In this document: in pieces, positions 36,858 to 45,399 of the stretch
How the letters are laid out: the number at the start of each line of letters is the position of its first letter
Numbering within the stretch: the stretch's first letter is position 1
Source: Candidatus Peribacteraceae bacterium
GTDB taxonomy: Bacteria > Patescibacteriota > Gracilibacteria > Peribacterales > Peribacteraceae
Direction: 5' to 3'
NCBI GenBank assembly: GCA_018061945.1
Contig: JAGOTD010000001.1
Span: 1-64,000, forward strand
DNA: 64,000 nucleotides
The notes under the pieces: model-generated
Database searches by the model: none
Told to the model about the DNA's origin: nothing
Seen by the model: only the letters and a program-made list of their open reading frames with translations
Program-made: the position numbers and the translations under genes

Positions 36858-37274
36858 CTAGGAATGAGTTTTATCCGTCTCATAGTGCTTCGACACTTCG
36901 TCGACCACTTCTTTGAGTGATGTCTGGGATTTCACAAAGTACCGCTGCGCACCCAGCATTTTGACCGTGCTCACATCGTTCTCGCTCCCAAGTGCGGAGA
37001 GCACGAAAAACGGCGTTTCCTTGTTTTGTGTATCGGTGCGCTCGCGCAGCACATCGAAGCCGGTTTTGCGCGGCATCAGCAAGTCCATAACCACCCCATC
37101 GAAATGCATCTCTTTCAGCTTCTCCAATGCGCCAGTGCCGTCGTACGCAGTAGTAACGGAGTAACCCTGTTTCGTGAATTTAACCGATAACGCCTGCGCC
37201 AGCGCACGCTCATCTTCTACGATCAGAAGTTGCTTGGGTTCGACGTAGGTGTCTGATTTTTGTATCTGCGTCAT
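36858..37274 (-). CDS. Single-domain response regulator
   Basis: 138 residues, one receiver domain: acidic pair in LLIVEDERAL, phospho-acceptor Asp in GVVMDLLMPRKTG, switch Ser in FVLSALG and the conserved Lys in YFVKSQ. No DNA-binding domain, so it acts by protein contact or in a relay. A TATACT box lies six bases before the ATG. The orphan kinase at 7074 could be one partner but nothing in the sequence proves it. Confidence 0.9.
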   Translation of the reverse strand: MTQIQKSDTYVEPKQLLIVEDERALAQALSVKFTKQGYSVTTAYDGTGALEKLKEMHFDGVVMDLLMPRKTGFDVLRERTDTQNKETPFFVLSALGSENDVSTVKMLGAQRYFVKSQTSLKEVVDEVSKHYETDKTHS

Positions 37275-37280
37275 CCAAAT

Positions 37281-37286
37281 AGTATA
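37281..37286 (-). promoter_or_regulatory. -10 box TATACT, leaderless start
   Basis: TGTATACT on the minus strand ends six bases before the ATG at 37274. Confidence 0.6.
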
Positions 37287-37315
37287 CAGGAAAACGCCTT
37301 TTCGCGCTAGTGGCT

Positions 37316-37472
37316 GCCCTCACCCCCAACCCCTCTCCCCGCTAAAGCGAGGAGAGGGGAGCTTTAATTTAAAAAGATTGGATTTGGTTCAAAGAATGAC
37401 AAATACTTCTTTTGAATGTCCCTCTCCATGCTTCAGCAGGGAGAGGGTGGCCGAAGGCCGGGTGAGGGACGT
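37316..37472. repeat. CCCTCTCCC / GGCCGAAGGCC inverted element
   Basis: The left arm (about 37316-37366) has CCCTCACCCCCAACCCCTCT and a small inner hairpin. The right arm (about 37417-37472) is the inverse, with GGGAGAGGGTGGCCGAAGGC. Related copies lie at 43182-43312. Confidence 0.8.
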
Positions 37473-37541
37473 AAAGAAACTCCCCAAATCCGTAAGACTG
37501 TCGTGTAAGAGGCGTCATGTGTAGTACTTTCTTTCCTTTTC

Positions 37542-37628
37542 ATGACCAAAGTGCACCTACAACTCCTCTCTGGCATTTCGCTCGCGATGTGGGCGTTTAT
37601 GATCAAAGTACACGCTACAGGAATATAG
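37542..37628 (+). CDS. Possible 28-residue peptide
   Basis: A tiny ORF with a basic start and a hydrophobic stretch (LLSGISLAMWAFMIKV). A TGTAGTACT box and a CU leader (TTCTTTCCTTTTC) precede the ATG, as for larger genes here. It may be a small membrane peptide or chance. Confidence 0.25.
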   Translation: MTKVHLQLLSGISLAMWAFMIKVHATGI

Positions 37629-37685
37629 GCTAAATCTTTGCCAGAACCCTTGCGAAGCGCAGTCAAATGCCCGACAATACGCGCA

Positions 37686-38576
37686 ATGGCTCCCCTATTC
37701 GCTATCACCGCATTTTACAAATTCTTTCCGATTGGAAAGGATGAGCTGCAACCACTGCAGTCTTTTTTGCAAGCCGAGGGAGACAAGTTAGATATGTGCG
37801 GTCTGCTGCTGATTGCGCCAGAAGGGATGAATGCCACGGTTGCCGGATCGCCCGATGCGGTTGCGGCATTTAAAAAAGTGATAGAGGCAAAGGCCGGTTC
37901 CGTCATCTTCAAAAACAGTACTACCGACACCAAACCGTTTAAGCGCTACAAAGCCAAAATTCGCGAGGAAATTGTCTCAATTGGCGATACCAGCAATGTG
38001 CCCCGCGACTCACTGACGCACGTGACACCGGATGAATGGGACGCCATGCTGCAAAACGAAGATGTCTTGGTGATTGATACGCGTAACGACTATGAAACAG
38101 CGATCGGCATGTTTGAAAAGGCAGTCGATCCGAAGCTGAAAACATTTCAGGAATTTCCAGAGTACGTACGCAACGCCGACATTCCAAAAGATAAGAAAGT
38201 GATGATCTACTGCACTGGCGGCATTCGCTGCGAAAAAGCGGCAGTGGAACTCAAGCGACAAGGTTACAACAATGTCTATCAACTGTCGGGCGGCATTCTC
38301 AAATATTTAGAAGAGAAGGCGAAGAGCAAATTTCATGGTGAATGTTTCGTGTTCGACCATCGCGTTGCGGTGGATGAAAAACTTGAACCGTCAAAAAAAT
38401 ACAAGCTGTGCCCGCACTGCGGCGATCCAGGCGACGAAACGATCGTCTGCGGCGAGTGCAAGCAATCCGCTATTATTTGCAAAGATTGCAGTCGTACACC
38501 TACTCTTCGTACGTGTTCCAAAAACTGCGCGTACCATCATGAAAAACACCTCGACTCTTCCCTCGCTCATGCGTAA
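37686..38576 (+). CDS. trhO: tRNA uridine(34) hydroxylase, rhodanese family
   Basis: 296 residues. The N-terminal acylphosphatase-like domain (1-95) is followed by a rhodanese domain with the active loop YCTGGIRCEKA and then a cysteine-rich zinc-like tail (CPHCGDPG, CGECKQ, CKDC, CSKNC). This is the order of TrhO/YceA (UPF0176), which makes 5-hydroxyuridine in tRNA wobble positions using oxygen. The ATG at 37686 fits the family N-terminus (APLFAITAFYKF). Its stop overlaps the next gene. Confidence 0.92.
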   Translation: MAPLFAITAFYKFFPIGKDELQPLQSFLQAEGDKLDMCGLLLIAPEGMNATVAGSPDAVAAFKKVIEAKAGSVIFKNSTTDTKPFKRYKAKIREEIVSIGDTSNVPRDSLTHVTPDEWDAMLQNEDVLVIDTRNDYETAIGMFEKAVDPKLKTFQEFPEYVRNADIPKDKKVMIYCTGGIRCEKAAVELKRQGYNNVYQLSGGILKYLEEKAKSKFHGECFVFDHRVAVDEKLEPSKKYKLCPHCGDPGDETIVCGECKQSAIICKDCSRTPTLRTCSKNCAYHHEKHLDSSLAHA

Positions 38577-39330
38577 GCATGTTCCTGCGACTCTGTCGGT
38601 TGCCTTACTGCTAAGCGCTTTTGCTGCGTGTAATTCGCAGACGGTTGTTCCAGATGCCACAAACACATCGTCATCGCAGCAACAACCATTATCGAGTTCA
38701 GACGCTATGATTTCTTCGTCGATAAGTTCGCTTGCAACCACATCGCCTTCTTCTCACTCGTCTTCATCGATCGTTTCGTGGGTCAAGTCCTCAGCCGAAA
38801 GGAAAAATCGTGTGCAGCCTGCCTTTTCCAATGCGAACGATGTGTGGCGCGGAAATTTCCCCGTTACGCGAATCGGCAAACAGGTGCTGACAGCGTTCCT
38901 TATAAAAGCCGGCCTTCCCGAAATTGCATCGCTGCACGTTGGTGGCGGGACTTCTGCTCTTACGCCAGAGATCTGCAACAAACTCTTTGGCAAGTATCAG
39001 GTTATTGCCAAGACGAATGCGAATGCTGGCCGTTGTACCAACAATCTTTTAAGCGACGGAACATTTGCCGATAGCGATCCGATCGTCATTAATCTTAGTG
39101 AATTTGACGGGAAATACCTGCTGCTTATAGTGGATGAAGAAGGCCTGGGTGCAGCTAAAATGTTCTCCTACGTCTACTCGATTGAAACCGGAGATTTCTC
39201 TGTTATTCATCGCACAAAATTTGGCGATACCTACATTTATTATAGCGACTTCGTTCTCTACTTCGTCGCGCCAGACGGCAAGCTGACGTATACGTACGAC
39301 TTGGAGCGGGAGGAGTTGGTGAAGCGATAA
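38569..39330 (+). CDS. Lipoprotein of unknown function
   Basis: 253 residues. The signal reads MRKHVPATLSVALLLSAFAA, then Cys21 as the likely lipid site. A serine-rich linker of about 60 residues follows, then a globular alpha/beta domain with no known motif. The ATG at 38569 overlaps the trhO stop by 8 bases; an alternative ATG at 38539 would add ten residues. It is possibly co-transcribed with trhO. A GACTCA element begins one base after the stop. Confidence 0.7.
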   Translation: MRKHVPATLSVALLLSAFAACNSQTVVPDATNTSSSQQQPLSSSDAMISSSISSLATTSPSSHSSSSIVSWVKSSAERKNRVQPAFSNANDVWRGNFPVTRIGKQVLTAFLIKAGLPEIASLHVGGGTSALTPEICNKLFGKYQVIAKTNANAGRCTNNLLSDGTFADSDPIVINLSEFDGKYLLLIVDEEGLGAAKMFSYVYSIETGDFSVIHRTKFGDTYIYYSDFVLYFVAPDGKLTYTYDLEREELVKR

Positions 39331-39461
39331 AAAGGACTCAGAGGAAGGAGAAGACTCAAAGGACTCAAAAGATACTTAGTTATTCATTGCATTCAAATAT
39401 GGAGTAGTGGGAATATAAAATATCCTTTGCTTCCTCTGAGTCCTTTGAGTCTTCTGAGTCA
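39331..39461. repeat. GACTCA element between convergent genes
   Basis: The left arm (39332-39372) starts after the TAA of the lipoprotein gene. The right arm (39422-39461) overlaps the TGA of mgtE on the other strand: the stop is the TGA of TGACTCAG. The spacer has GGAGTAGTGGGAATATAA, which looks like the inverted form of the spacer word in element 2. Confidence 0.88.
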
Positions 39462-40793
39462 TTTAATAAACGCCGATGCCAAACCTAAAAACGCCAGGAA
39501 GCCTACGACATCTGTTGCGGTCGTCACAAAAACGGTTGCCGAAATGGCTGGATCAATTTTGAGCGCCTTGAGCGCAAGCGGCACAATCGCTCCAAAAACA
39601 CCGGCGACGACGAGGTTAATGATCATGGAAAACAGCAAGATAATGGCAATGTTGGCAGTTCCATTGAGGAGAAACACCACTGTAGCCACAATGAGACCGT
39701 TGATGAGGCCGTTAATGAGGCCGGCAATCGCTTCTTTGCTGATGACATGCCACCACCAACCCTTGCGCCTGGTACCTTCGCCAAGTGCCAGACCACGCAC
39801 GACAACAGCCAGTGTCTGCGTTCCGGCATTGCCACCCATGCCAGCAACGATTGGCATGTAGGCTGCCAGTATGGCGGTTTTGGCAATTGTTCCCTGAAAC
39901 CGCGACACCACAAACGCAGCCAGAAAAGCGGTTGCCAAGTTAATAATGAGCCAGACGTACCGAAATTTTACCGCCGCAAATGCGGAGTCGGATAATTCTT
40001 CTTCTTTGTTTACACCGGCGAAGAGGTAGAAATCTTCTGTCGCCTCCATCTGAGCTACGCGCAGTAGATCTTGCAGGTGAATAACGCCGAGAAATTGATT
40101 ATCATCGACAACGCCAATGAGATCTGCTTTCTTCTGCGTTGCTATTTTCAGGACTTTTTCCTGATCCGTTTTGGACGAAGTGGTGACAAGAGGAGTGAGC
40201 AAATCCGCCACCGGCTTCGTCGGTGGGTTGAACATAAGAGTTCGATACGGCACAAACCCCAGCAAATGTTCGTGCGAATCGACAACGATCACAATCGGCG
40301 CCTGCTTGTGAACCTGCGCATGCTGACGGACTTTGTCGGACACTTCTTTGATGGTGCTCTCTTCGATGACGGTGATGAAGTTCAAGTCCATGAGTCCTCC
40401 AGCTGTATCGGGACTAAATTTAAGCAGCTTCTCGATTTTCGTCCGCTTATCATCTTTGATGTGTCGCAAAATAAGACTGCGACGTTCTTCGGGTAATTCG
40501 TGCAGCAAGTCGGCGGCATCATCCTCGTTATTGAAGTGCAGAAAACGAGCCAACGCGTGATCCGACAGACGCGGCAAAATGAACGCGCGCGTGTTTTCTG
40601 TAACGAGCAACGCCACTTCGGCCTGTATTTCTGGTGGCAGCAACACAAATGCCTTGCGCTTGCCGTGCGATAATCTGTCGAGCACAAGAGCAACGTCGCC
40701 ATGCCCATGACGCATCAGAAGATTTTTAAGTTTCAAATCTTCTTTTTTTCCGAGGAGGCCGTCGACGTGCTCAAGGAGGTTGGAAATTACCAT
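39459..40793 (-). CDS. mgtE: MgtE-family magnesium transporter
   Basis: 444 residues. An N-terminal helical MgtE_N domain (LHELPEERRSLILRHI), two CBS domains (about 130-250, with LLGFVPYRTL and FLGVIHLQDLL), then five membrane helices with the pore motif MPIVAGMGGNAGTQTLAVVVRG. It imports magnesium and is gated by the cytosolic domains sensing magnesium. The start at 40793 (MVISNLLEHV) is preferred; the longer ORF adds an unlikely 35-residue lead. The stop codon lies within the GACTCA element. Confidence 0.93.
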   Translation of the reverse strand: MVISNLLEHVDGLLGKKEDLKLKNLLMRHGHGDVALVLDRLSHGKRKAFVLLPPEIQAEVALLVTENTRAFILPRLSDHALARFLHFNNEDDAADLLHELPEERRSLILRHIKDDKRTKIEKLLKFSPDTAGGLMDLNFITVIEESTIKEVSDKVRQHAQVHKQAPIVIVVDSHEHLLGFVPYRTLMFNPPTKPVADLLTPLVTTSSKTDQEKVLKIATQKKADLIGVVDDNQFLGVIHLQDLLRVAQMEATEDFYLFAGVNKEEELSDSAFAAVKFRYVWLIINLATAFLAAFVVSRFQGTIAKTAILAAYMPIVAGMGGNAGTQTLAVVVRGLALGEGTRRKGWWWHVISKEAIAGLINGLINGLIVATVVFLLNGTANIAIILLFSMIINLVVAGVFGAIVPLALKALKIDPAISATVFVTTATDVVGFLAFLGLASAFIK

Positions 40794-41033
40794 AAGTGGA
40801 AGGGCAGCTTGTGTGGAAGACACGCATTCGAGTGCGTTTTGTCGATTCTCTCCGCCAGTGTCTGACTCCTTTATGCCCCTCCGCGCGCAGGAAGACAAGG
40901 GGAAATGGCGGGGAGGGCGAGGGTTGGGGTTAGGGATTGGAATGGAATATTTGTTTGTTTATTCGTTTTTAGTTTATGGTTTTTCGTTATCTTTATTCTT
41001 CTGGAATCCGAAGATTGGGACTTGATAACTTCC

Positions 41034-41115
41034 ACTGACTCCTTTGATTTTTCTGCATCCTTCCTTTGAGTCCTCTGAGTCTTTTGAGTCTTCTGAGTCC
41101 TTTGCTCTGCATCCT
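41034..41115 (-). repeat. GACTCA array downstream of the DUF1624 gene
   Basis: Read on the minus strand, it begins a few bases after the stop at 41119 and has about seven 9-base units, with a GATGCAG word at each end. There is no clear inverted partner. The 40870-41030 stretch on its left has another word, GGTTGGGGTTAGGGATTGG. Confidence 0.75.
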
Positions 41116-41118
41116 CTA

Positions 41119-41883
41119 TTACATCATCAATTGCCACTTTCCAACTATCAGACTCAGCACCAAAAGAATCAGCGGCTGATGGATAAGATAAATCAGCAGT
41201 GAATAGCGTCCCGGCAGTCCGATGATGCCGATTGATCGATGACGGAGAAACTGATCGAGACGTTTTGTTCGCCAATGCGGATTGCGCACAAAGAAAAAAT
41301 GACCAATTGCAACACCAATGAGCACGACGCCAAACCATGGAAACAGCGGAAAATAATCGATGGTCTGAAAGCCGGTATACGTAATGCCAAACGGCAGTAA
41401 GAGTGATGAATGAATAAATATTGTACTCACGTATTTTCCTATGCATATAGACAAAATTCCGATCACAATATTATATTCTTTCAATCGATAAAAGAACGGC
41501 AGCACAAGAACGCTCACACCAATCAGATGTAAAATGCCGAACCGAACGTAGGTCTGTGTATCAAAAATATACGTCGTCAGGCTGATCAGTACTCCATAGC
41601 CGATGATCCGAAGACCGCGCCGAAGATATTTGCGATACACTAATTTGCCCGGATTCGCTGCAGTGCGCTGATACGACAAAACAAAGCTGATGCCGACCAG
41701 AATGAGAAAGAGCGATGCGCTGCAGACTTGAAATGTCTTCCAGAACGGTACAGAGAGATCGATCGAGGATGATCCGTACAGAAATTCCAAGTCGAACAGG
41801 ATGTGATAGATAACCATTAGAAAAATCGCAATCGTGCGTAGGAGATCGATTTCCGGATAGCGATGCTGCATTGAATGACTCAT
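41119..41883 (-). CDS. DUF1624 / HGSNAT-like acyltransferase membrane protein
   Basis: 254 residues with about seven helices. The N-terminus RYPEIDLLRTIAIFLMVIYH is the DUF1624 (PF07786) hallmark, with the helix-1 histidine of that family. Relatives include heparan-alpha-glucosaminide N-acetyltransferase and other membrane O- and N-acyltransferases, so it may acetylate surface sugars. The exact role is unknown. A TTACTAT box lies seven bases before the ATG. The two stop codons (TAA TAG) at the end are followed by the GACTCA array. Confidence 0.82.
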   Translation of the reverse strand: MSHSMQHRYPEIDLLRTIAIFLMVIYHILFDLEFLYGSSSIDLSVPFWKTFQVCSASLFLILVGISFVLSYQRTAANPGKLVYRKYLRRGLRIIGYGVLISLTTYIFDTQTYVRFGILHLIGVSVLVLPFFYRLKEYNIVIGILSICIGKYVSTIFIHSSLLLPFGITYTGFQTIDYFPLFPWFGVVLIGVAIGHFFFVRNPHWRTKRLDQFLRHRSIGIIGLPGRYSLLIYLIHQPLILLVLSLIVGKWQLMM

Positions 41884-41932
41884 CTGAGCAATAGTAACAC
41901 GTCTACTCAGTAGGTAGCTTATGGTTTATTTG

Positions 41933-41964
41933 GGGTAGCCGGCGGTTTAAACCGCCGGCTACCT
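41933..41964. repeat. Perfect GTAGCCGGCGG palindrome
   Basis: GTAGCCGGCGGTTT and its exact inverse form a 28-base perfect palindrome (41935-41962), with GAGG/GGGG edges that also nearly pair. A related imperfect GTAGCC...GGCTAC hairpin is at 44140-44183. Confidence 0.9.
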
Positions 41965-41980
41965 CGACGAGAGTACAAGC

Positions 41981-42514
41981 CTATATTCCGTCGACTTCGC
42001 TGCTTACTTCGACCGATGCGGCCGAAATATCGGCACTGGTAGCACCCGAGAGTTTTACCCCATCGACGTACGCTTTGTGCGCAGCTTTTACTGCCTCTCT
42101 CTTTGTCTGGGACAATGCGCGCACTGCTTTGTTGAATACATCCCACGCAGTCTTGCGAGCAGTAATATCTTTGGCAGTCCAGGCAGCAACGAGAGATGTT
42201 TTAAGTGTCGTGCGAGCGACCTCCCACGATGCAAAGGCAGTTTTGTGCGCAGCGATAATTGCATCTTCGCGCGTGGAAACGAGAGCGGCGATTGCGACTC
42301 CATCCAGAGCCTGCTTGGCACTGGAAGATTGGCGCGTCATCGCTTTCTCAGTTTTGCTTGTCTGAAGATTGCGACGCGACAAGCCAGCCTGCTGACGGAC
42401 TGTTGCGGTGCGAGAAGGAAGCGCTGTCGTCATGGCATCGGCCGCGAACGCAGGAACTGCAGCAGTGAGAGTGAGCACGCCGATCGATACGAAAGAAATG
42501 AATGTATTTTTCAT
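41981..42514 (-). CDS. Secreted helical protein, alanine- and lysine-rich
   Basis: 177 residues. A signal peptide ends near AAVPAFA/A (residue 24). The mature part is nearly all helix, rich in Ala, Lys, Arg, Thr and Ser, and has no cysteine. This sets it apart from the cysteine-clamped helical proteins at 51-55 kb although the overall look is alike. A TGCTATGCT-type box and a CU-rich leader precede the ATG. Function unknown. Confidence 0.7.
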   Translation of the reverse strand: MKNTFISFVSIGVLTLTAAVPAFAADAMTTALPSRTATVRQQAGLSRRNLQTSKTEKAMTRQSSSAKQALDGVAIAALVSTREDAIIAAHKTAFASWEVARTTLKTSLVAAWTAKDITARKTAWDVFNKAVRALSQTKREAVKAAHKAYVDGVKLSGATSADISAASVEVSSEVDGI

Positions 42515-42604
42515 ACATGAAAGGGAGAAAATAAGACTTCTAGCATAGCAGCAGGAAAGACTATGAAAGTTTTTTTGGACATATGGTCAAGTAAAAAAGT
42601 GGTA

Positions 42605-42643
42605 TAAAAAAAGGCGGCACCTGTCCTGAGAGTGCCGCCTTTT
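42605..42643 (-). terminator. Intrinsic terminator for the GlsB-like gene
   Basis: AAGGCGGCAC and GTGCCGCCTT pair around an 11-base loop. On the minus strand the stem is followed by a run of seven Ts. It lies 13 bases after the stop at 42656. Confidence 0.85.
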
Positions 42644-42655
42644 CCTCTTCTTCCT

Positions 42656-42919
42656 CTATATTCGTCTCGTTGGATGCGATGTGGACCGGAATGCGTTGAG
42701 CAAAAACAGCAGCACAACAGCACCAACGACAGAAGTAATGAGGGAACCGATTAATCCGTATGTTCCGATGTTCAGCATGTCGAAGATGAATCCGCCGACA
42801 AGCGCGCCTAGAACACCCACAATGAGGTTCCCGATCAACCCGAAGCCCGAACCTTTCATAATTTCGCCGGCTATCCAGCCAGCTAACATGCCAATGATGA
42901 GAAACAGAACGATGTTCAT
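42656..42919 (-). CDS. GlsB/YeaQ/YmgE-family membrane protein
   Basis: 87 residues with three membrane helices. The family (PF04226, transglycosylase-associated) motifs are clear: GMLAGWIAGEIMKGSGFGLIG and GVLGALVGGFIFDML. These small proteins are often stress-induced; the function is not firm. A close relative is at 62520. The leader is pyrimidine-rich (CTTCTTTTCCTTCTTATCTC). Confidence 0.92.
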   Translation of the reverse strand: MNIVLFLIIGMLAGWIAGEIMKGSGFGLIGNLIVGVLGALVGGFIFDMLNIGTYGLIGSLITSVVGAVVLLFLLNAFRSTSHPTRRI

Positions 42920-43047
42920 AGAGATAAGAAGGAAAAGAAGTAGAGAAACTGGTGAGAATTTTTATCGACATATGCCTAGACGACCCTCGACTGGTATCAT
43001 TACACGTTGGTATTTACATTTTTGAACTTTGTTTTTTAATCATGGAG

Positions 43048-43090
43048 AGGAGTCAGAGAAAACAAACGACTCAAAAGACTCAAAGGATTG
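43048..43090 (+). repeat. GACTCA array, single arm
   Basis: A run of 9-base units in the 370-base gap between the genes at 42919 and 43294. It starts with AGTCAGAGAAAACAAACGAC and has no nearby inverted partner. It is not next to a stop codon, unlike most copies. Confidence 0.7.
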
Positions 43091-43181
43091 GAAGTGCAGG
43101 AACGAAAATAAGACACGAAAAAAAGATGTAGATATGCATCGCATAGAGAAGACGGGGAGAGGGTGAGAAACTTACTGGTCG

Positions 43182-43312
43182 GACCTCATCCGGCCTTTGG
43201 CCACCTTCTCCTGCGAGGAGAAGGAAAGTATGTATAAATTTCAAGTAAAATCTTTCCTAAGATTCCTCTCTCCCCGCGGGAGAGAGGTGGCCATCAGGCC
43301 GGAGTGAGGCCC
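43182..43312. repeat. GGCCTTTGGCC / GGCCATCAGGCC inverted element, overlaps uppP end
   Basis: The left half (about 43182-43226) and right half (about 43263-43312) are inverted: CCTCATCCGGCCTTTGGCCA against TGGCCATCAGGCCGGAGTGA. The right half runs into uppP, so the last five residues (GLTPA) and the stop of that gene come from the repeat. Confidence 0.8.
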
Positions 43313-44082
43313 TGCATCATCAACCCTCCAACCATAATCGCAATCACGATCCGATAGATACCAAACCCGATGAACGAATGTTTTTGTACGTAACGAATGA
43401 ACCATTTGGCAACGATATATGCAACGATGAAAGCCGTGATAAAACCGACTGCCAGCTGCACATATTCATCCCCGGAAAATTCGCTGCCAGATTTTACGAG
43501 ATCGAGTCCCGATGCCGCGAGCATAGTAGGAATGGCGAGGAGGAAAGAGAAATCAACAATCGTTTTACGCTTGATGCCAAGCAGCATGCCACCGACAATA
43601 GTAGCGGCAGAACGCGACACGCCGGGGATAACAGCAATAGCCTGAAACACGCCAATGGCTGCGGCTTTCCAGTACGGTAAATGAGCAATGTCGTCGATAG
43701 ATGCCTCTTTTTCGCGATGCAGAAGTTCGAAGATAATCAGCAGAATACCGCCGATAAAGAGTGACCACGTGACAACAGTGATGTTGCCAATCAGAAATTT
43801 TTTGATGAAATGATGCAGTACGAAACCGATGATGCCAGTTGGAATAAATGCCGCCAGAACTTTGAGCCATACTTTTTTCCTGCGCAGAAGAGATGAAGCG
43901 TACAGAACAACAACGGAGAGAACGGCACCAAGCTGAATGACAATCTCAAATGTTTTCTGAAATTCGGTTTGCGGAATGTACAAAAATTTTGATGTAATGA
44001 TGAGGTGCGCGGTGGAAGAAATCGGCAAAAACTCGGTCACGCCTTCGACGATTCCGAGAAGTATAGAATGAAAAATGGTCAT
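43294..44082 (-). CDS. uppP: Undecaprenyl-diphosphatase
   Basis: 262 residues with about eight membrane segments. The two family motifs are present: EGVTEFLPISSTAHLII and PGVSRSAATIVGGML (BacA/UppP, PF02673). It removes a phosphate from undecaprenyl diphosphate to recycle the lipid carrier for peptidoglycan and surface glycans. The C-terminal residues are encoded by a dispersed repeat. The start is the first ATG. Confidence 0.96.
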   Translation of the reverse strand: MTIFHSILLGIVEGVTEFLPISSTAHLIITSKFLYIPQTEFQKTFEIVIQLGAVLSVVVLYASSLLRRKKVWLKVLAAFIPTGIIGFVLHHFIKKFLIGNITVVTWSLFIGGILLIIFELLHREKEASIDDIAHLPYWKAAAIGVFQAIAVIPGVSRSAATIVGGMLLGIKRKTIVDFSFLLAIPTMLAASGLDLVKSGSEFSGDEYVQLAVGFITAFIVAYIVAKWFIRYVQKHSFIGFGIYRIVIAIMVGGLMMQGLTPA

Positions 44083-44139
44083 GCCTGTACGGTAATTGAG
44101 AACCGAACTGAGCGGAAGACATTCTGGATTTTCTTATGG

Positions 44140-44183
44140 GTAGCCGCCCAATCGTACAAAGACGACTGGGCTGGCTTGGCTAC
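44140..44183. repeat. Imperfect GTAGCC...GGCTAC hairpin
   Basis: GTAGCCGCCCAATCGT pairs with ACGACTGGGC..GGCTAC around a short loop. It lies between uppP and the 85-residue gene and may end the latter's transcript. Confidence 0.6.
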
Positions 44184-44202
44184 TTTGTAGTAACCACGTT
44201 TC

Positions 44203-44460
44203 TTATTTCGAATCATTACAATGCTTCCACATGCACAGCAGCGACCTTCGCAGCGCTCTGCTCAGGCTCTCCCTGCGTGTTGAGTCGAGTTGATCAAGCG
44301 CATATAATGCGCTGAAAAGCTGGACTTCTTTTGAATCGGCAAGACGCCGATCAATCTCGCCTTCAATAGGATCCTTGTCGTCTGTAAACGTCAGCGTGTG
44401 ATCTCCATTTTTCTTGATACTGACAATGACAAAGACCTGTTTGTCGACGGACATGCTCAT
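44203..44460 (-). CDS. Small protein, function unknown
   Basis: 85 residues. It begins with a beta-like part (QVFVIVSIKKNGDHTLTFTD) and ends in a helical basic part. No signal peptide. The start at 44460 is preferred because TATAAT and TATACT boxes lie downstream of the longer ORF's ATG at 44535. There is a leader of about 35 bases. I do not recognise it. Confidence 0.5.
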   Translation of the reverse strand: MSMSVDKQVFVIVSIKKNGDHTLTFTDDKDPIEGEIDRRLADSKEVQLFSALYALDQLDSTRRESLSRALRRSLLCMWKHCNDSK

Positions 44461-44536
44461 TTTCTCCGAGTGAAAGAGGGCAATTGTCGAAAGAAACGAT
44501 AAGTATATTATTACATTATATAAAGTTATTTGCAAA

Positions 44537-45151
44537 TTATTGCTCCAATTCCACCGACTTAAAAATATTCGTGATGATCGATAAAGCAGAATCGAAATGA
44601 TTTTCTACCACTTCCGGAATCACCTCGCACGATGGAGTGGCAACCGTAGGATCTTGCGGATGAATCCGTAACACAACCGACTTGGTTTCGCCCATCGGCC
44701 GGCCGTTGCTGGCTTTTTCCTGCACACTGCACTCCACTAAATCGGCAACAAAGGCTTCTGTGCCGCGCACCAGATTGCGCGAATGAATGACACATGTTCC
44801 ACCCGGCGGCTTACTGCTCATAGGACAACGAAGCTGAGCCCGGCGCGTTTCTTTGCTATCTTGAAAAATGCTGTTGATCGCAGTCGCCCCGCTTTCTGCT
44901 ACTCGATAGGATTTGATGATCCATGGCGATGGATACACGAACCGAAAGCCGCATACTGTTATCTGATGCCCACCCGCTACCCTCTTAAGCGCAATATCGG
45001 ATTGGCACGACTTCGTCGCCACAGAAGATGATGGCGCAGAGACCGGCGGAGTTTGCGGAATCGATTCGAAGGTGACAAGAGCTGCGGCAGCCACCGCAAT
45101 AACCGATACCACAATGTGCCCGGTAAAACGGGCGCGAGTAAGACGACGCAT
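44537..45151 (-). CDS. Membrane-anchored or secreted protein, function unknown
   Basis: 204 residues starting at 45151. The N-terminus is basic with one hydrophobic helix (HIVVSVIAVAAAALVTF), then an outer domain with five cysteines that might form disulfides. No family is recognised. The start is well supported, as TGCTACACT lies six bases upstream. A longer ORF to 45289 crosses that box. Confidence 0.65.
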   Translation of the reverse strand: MRRLTRARFTGHIVVSVIAVAAAALVTFESIPQTPPVSAPSSSVATKSCQSDIALKRVAGGHQITVCGFRFVYPSPWIIKSYRVAESGATAINSIFQDSKETRRAQLRCPMSSKPPGGTCVIHSRNLVRGTEAFVADLVECSVQEKASNGRPMGETKSVVLRIHPQDPTVATPSCEVIPEVVENHFDSALSIITNIFKSVELEQ

Positions 45152-45157
45152 TGGGAG

Positions 45158-45166
45158 AGTGTAGCA
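45158..45166 (-). promoter_or_regulatory. Extended -10 box, TGCTACACT, leaderless start
   Basis: Same sequence as the box at 32922. It ends six bases before the ATG at 45151. Confidence 0.65.
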
Positions 45167-45399
45167 TAGAGGATGAGAAGATGTGAGGAGGAGAGGATGA
45201 AAGGAAAGGTACGCAACTCGTAACCAATACTTTCCTCGCATCCTCTCAAACGTCGTATCCTCGTATCTTCTCAGAAAATATCGCTTCACAAACGAAGCGA
45301 GAGTAGACTGTCAGCAAGCCAAGGAAAAAACTTGTCTTCAAACATTTCAGTCCCACCGTCTGCGCTTCATGCCGTTTTCCCGGCTCTTCCCCCGATTCC

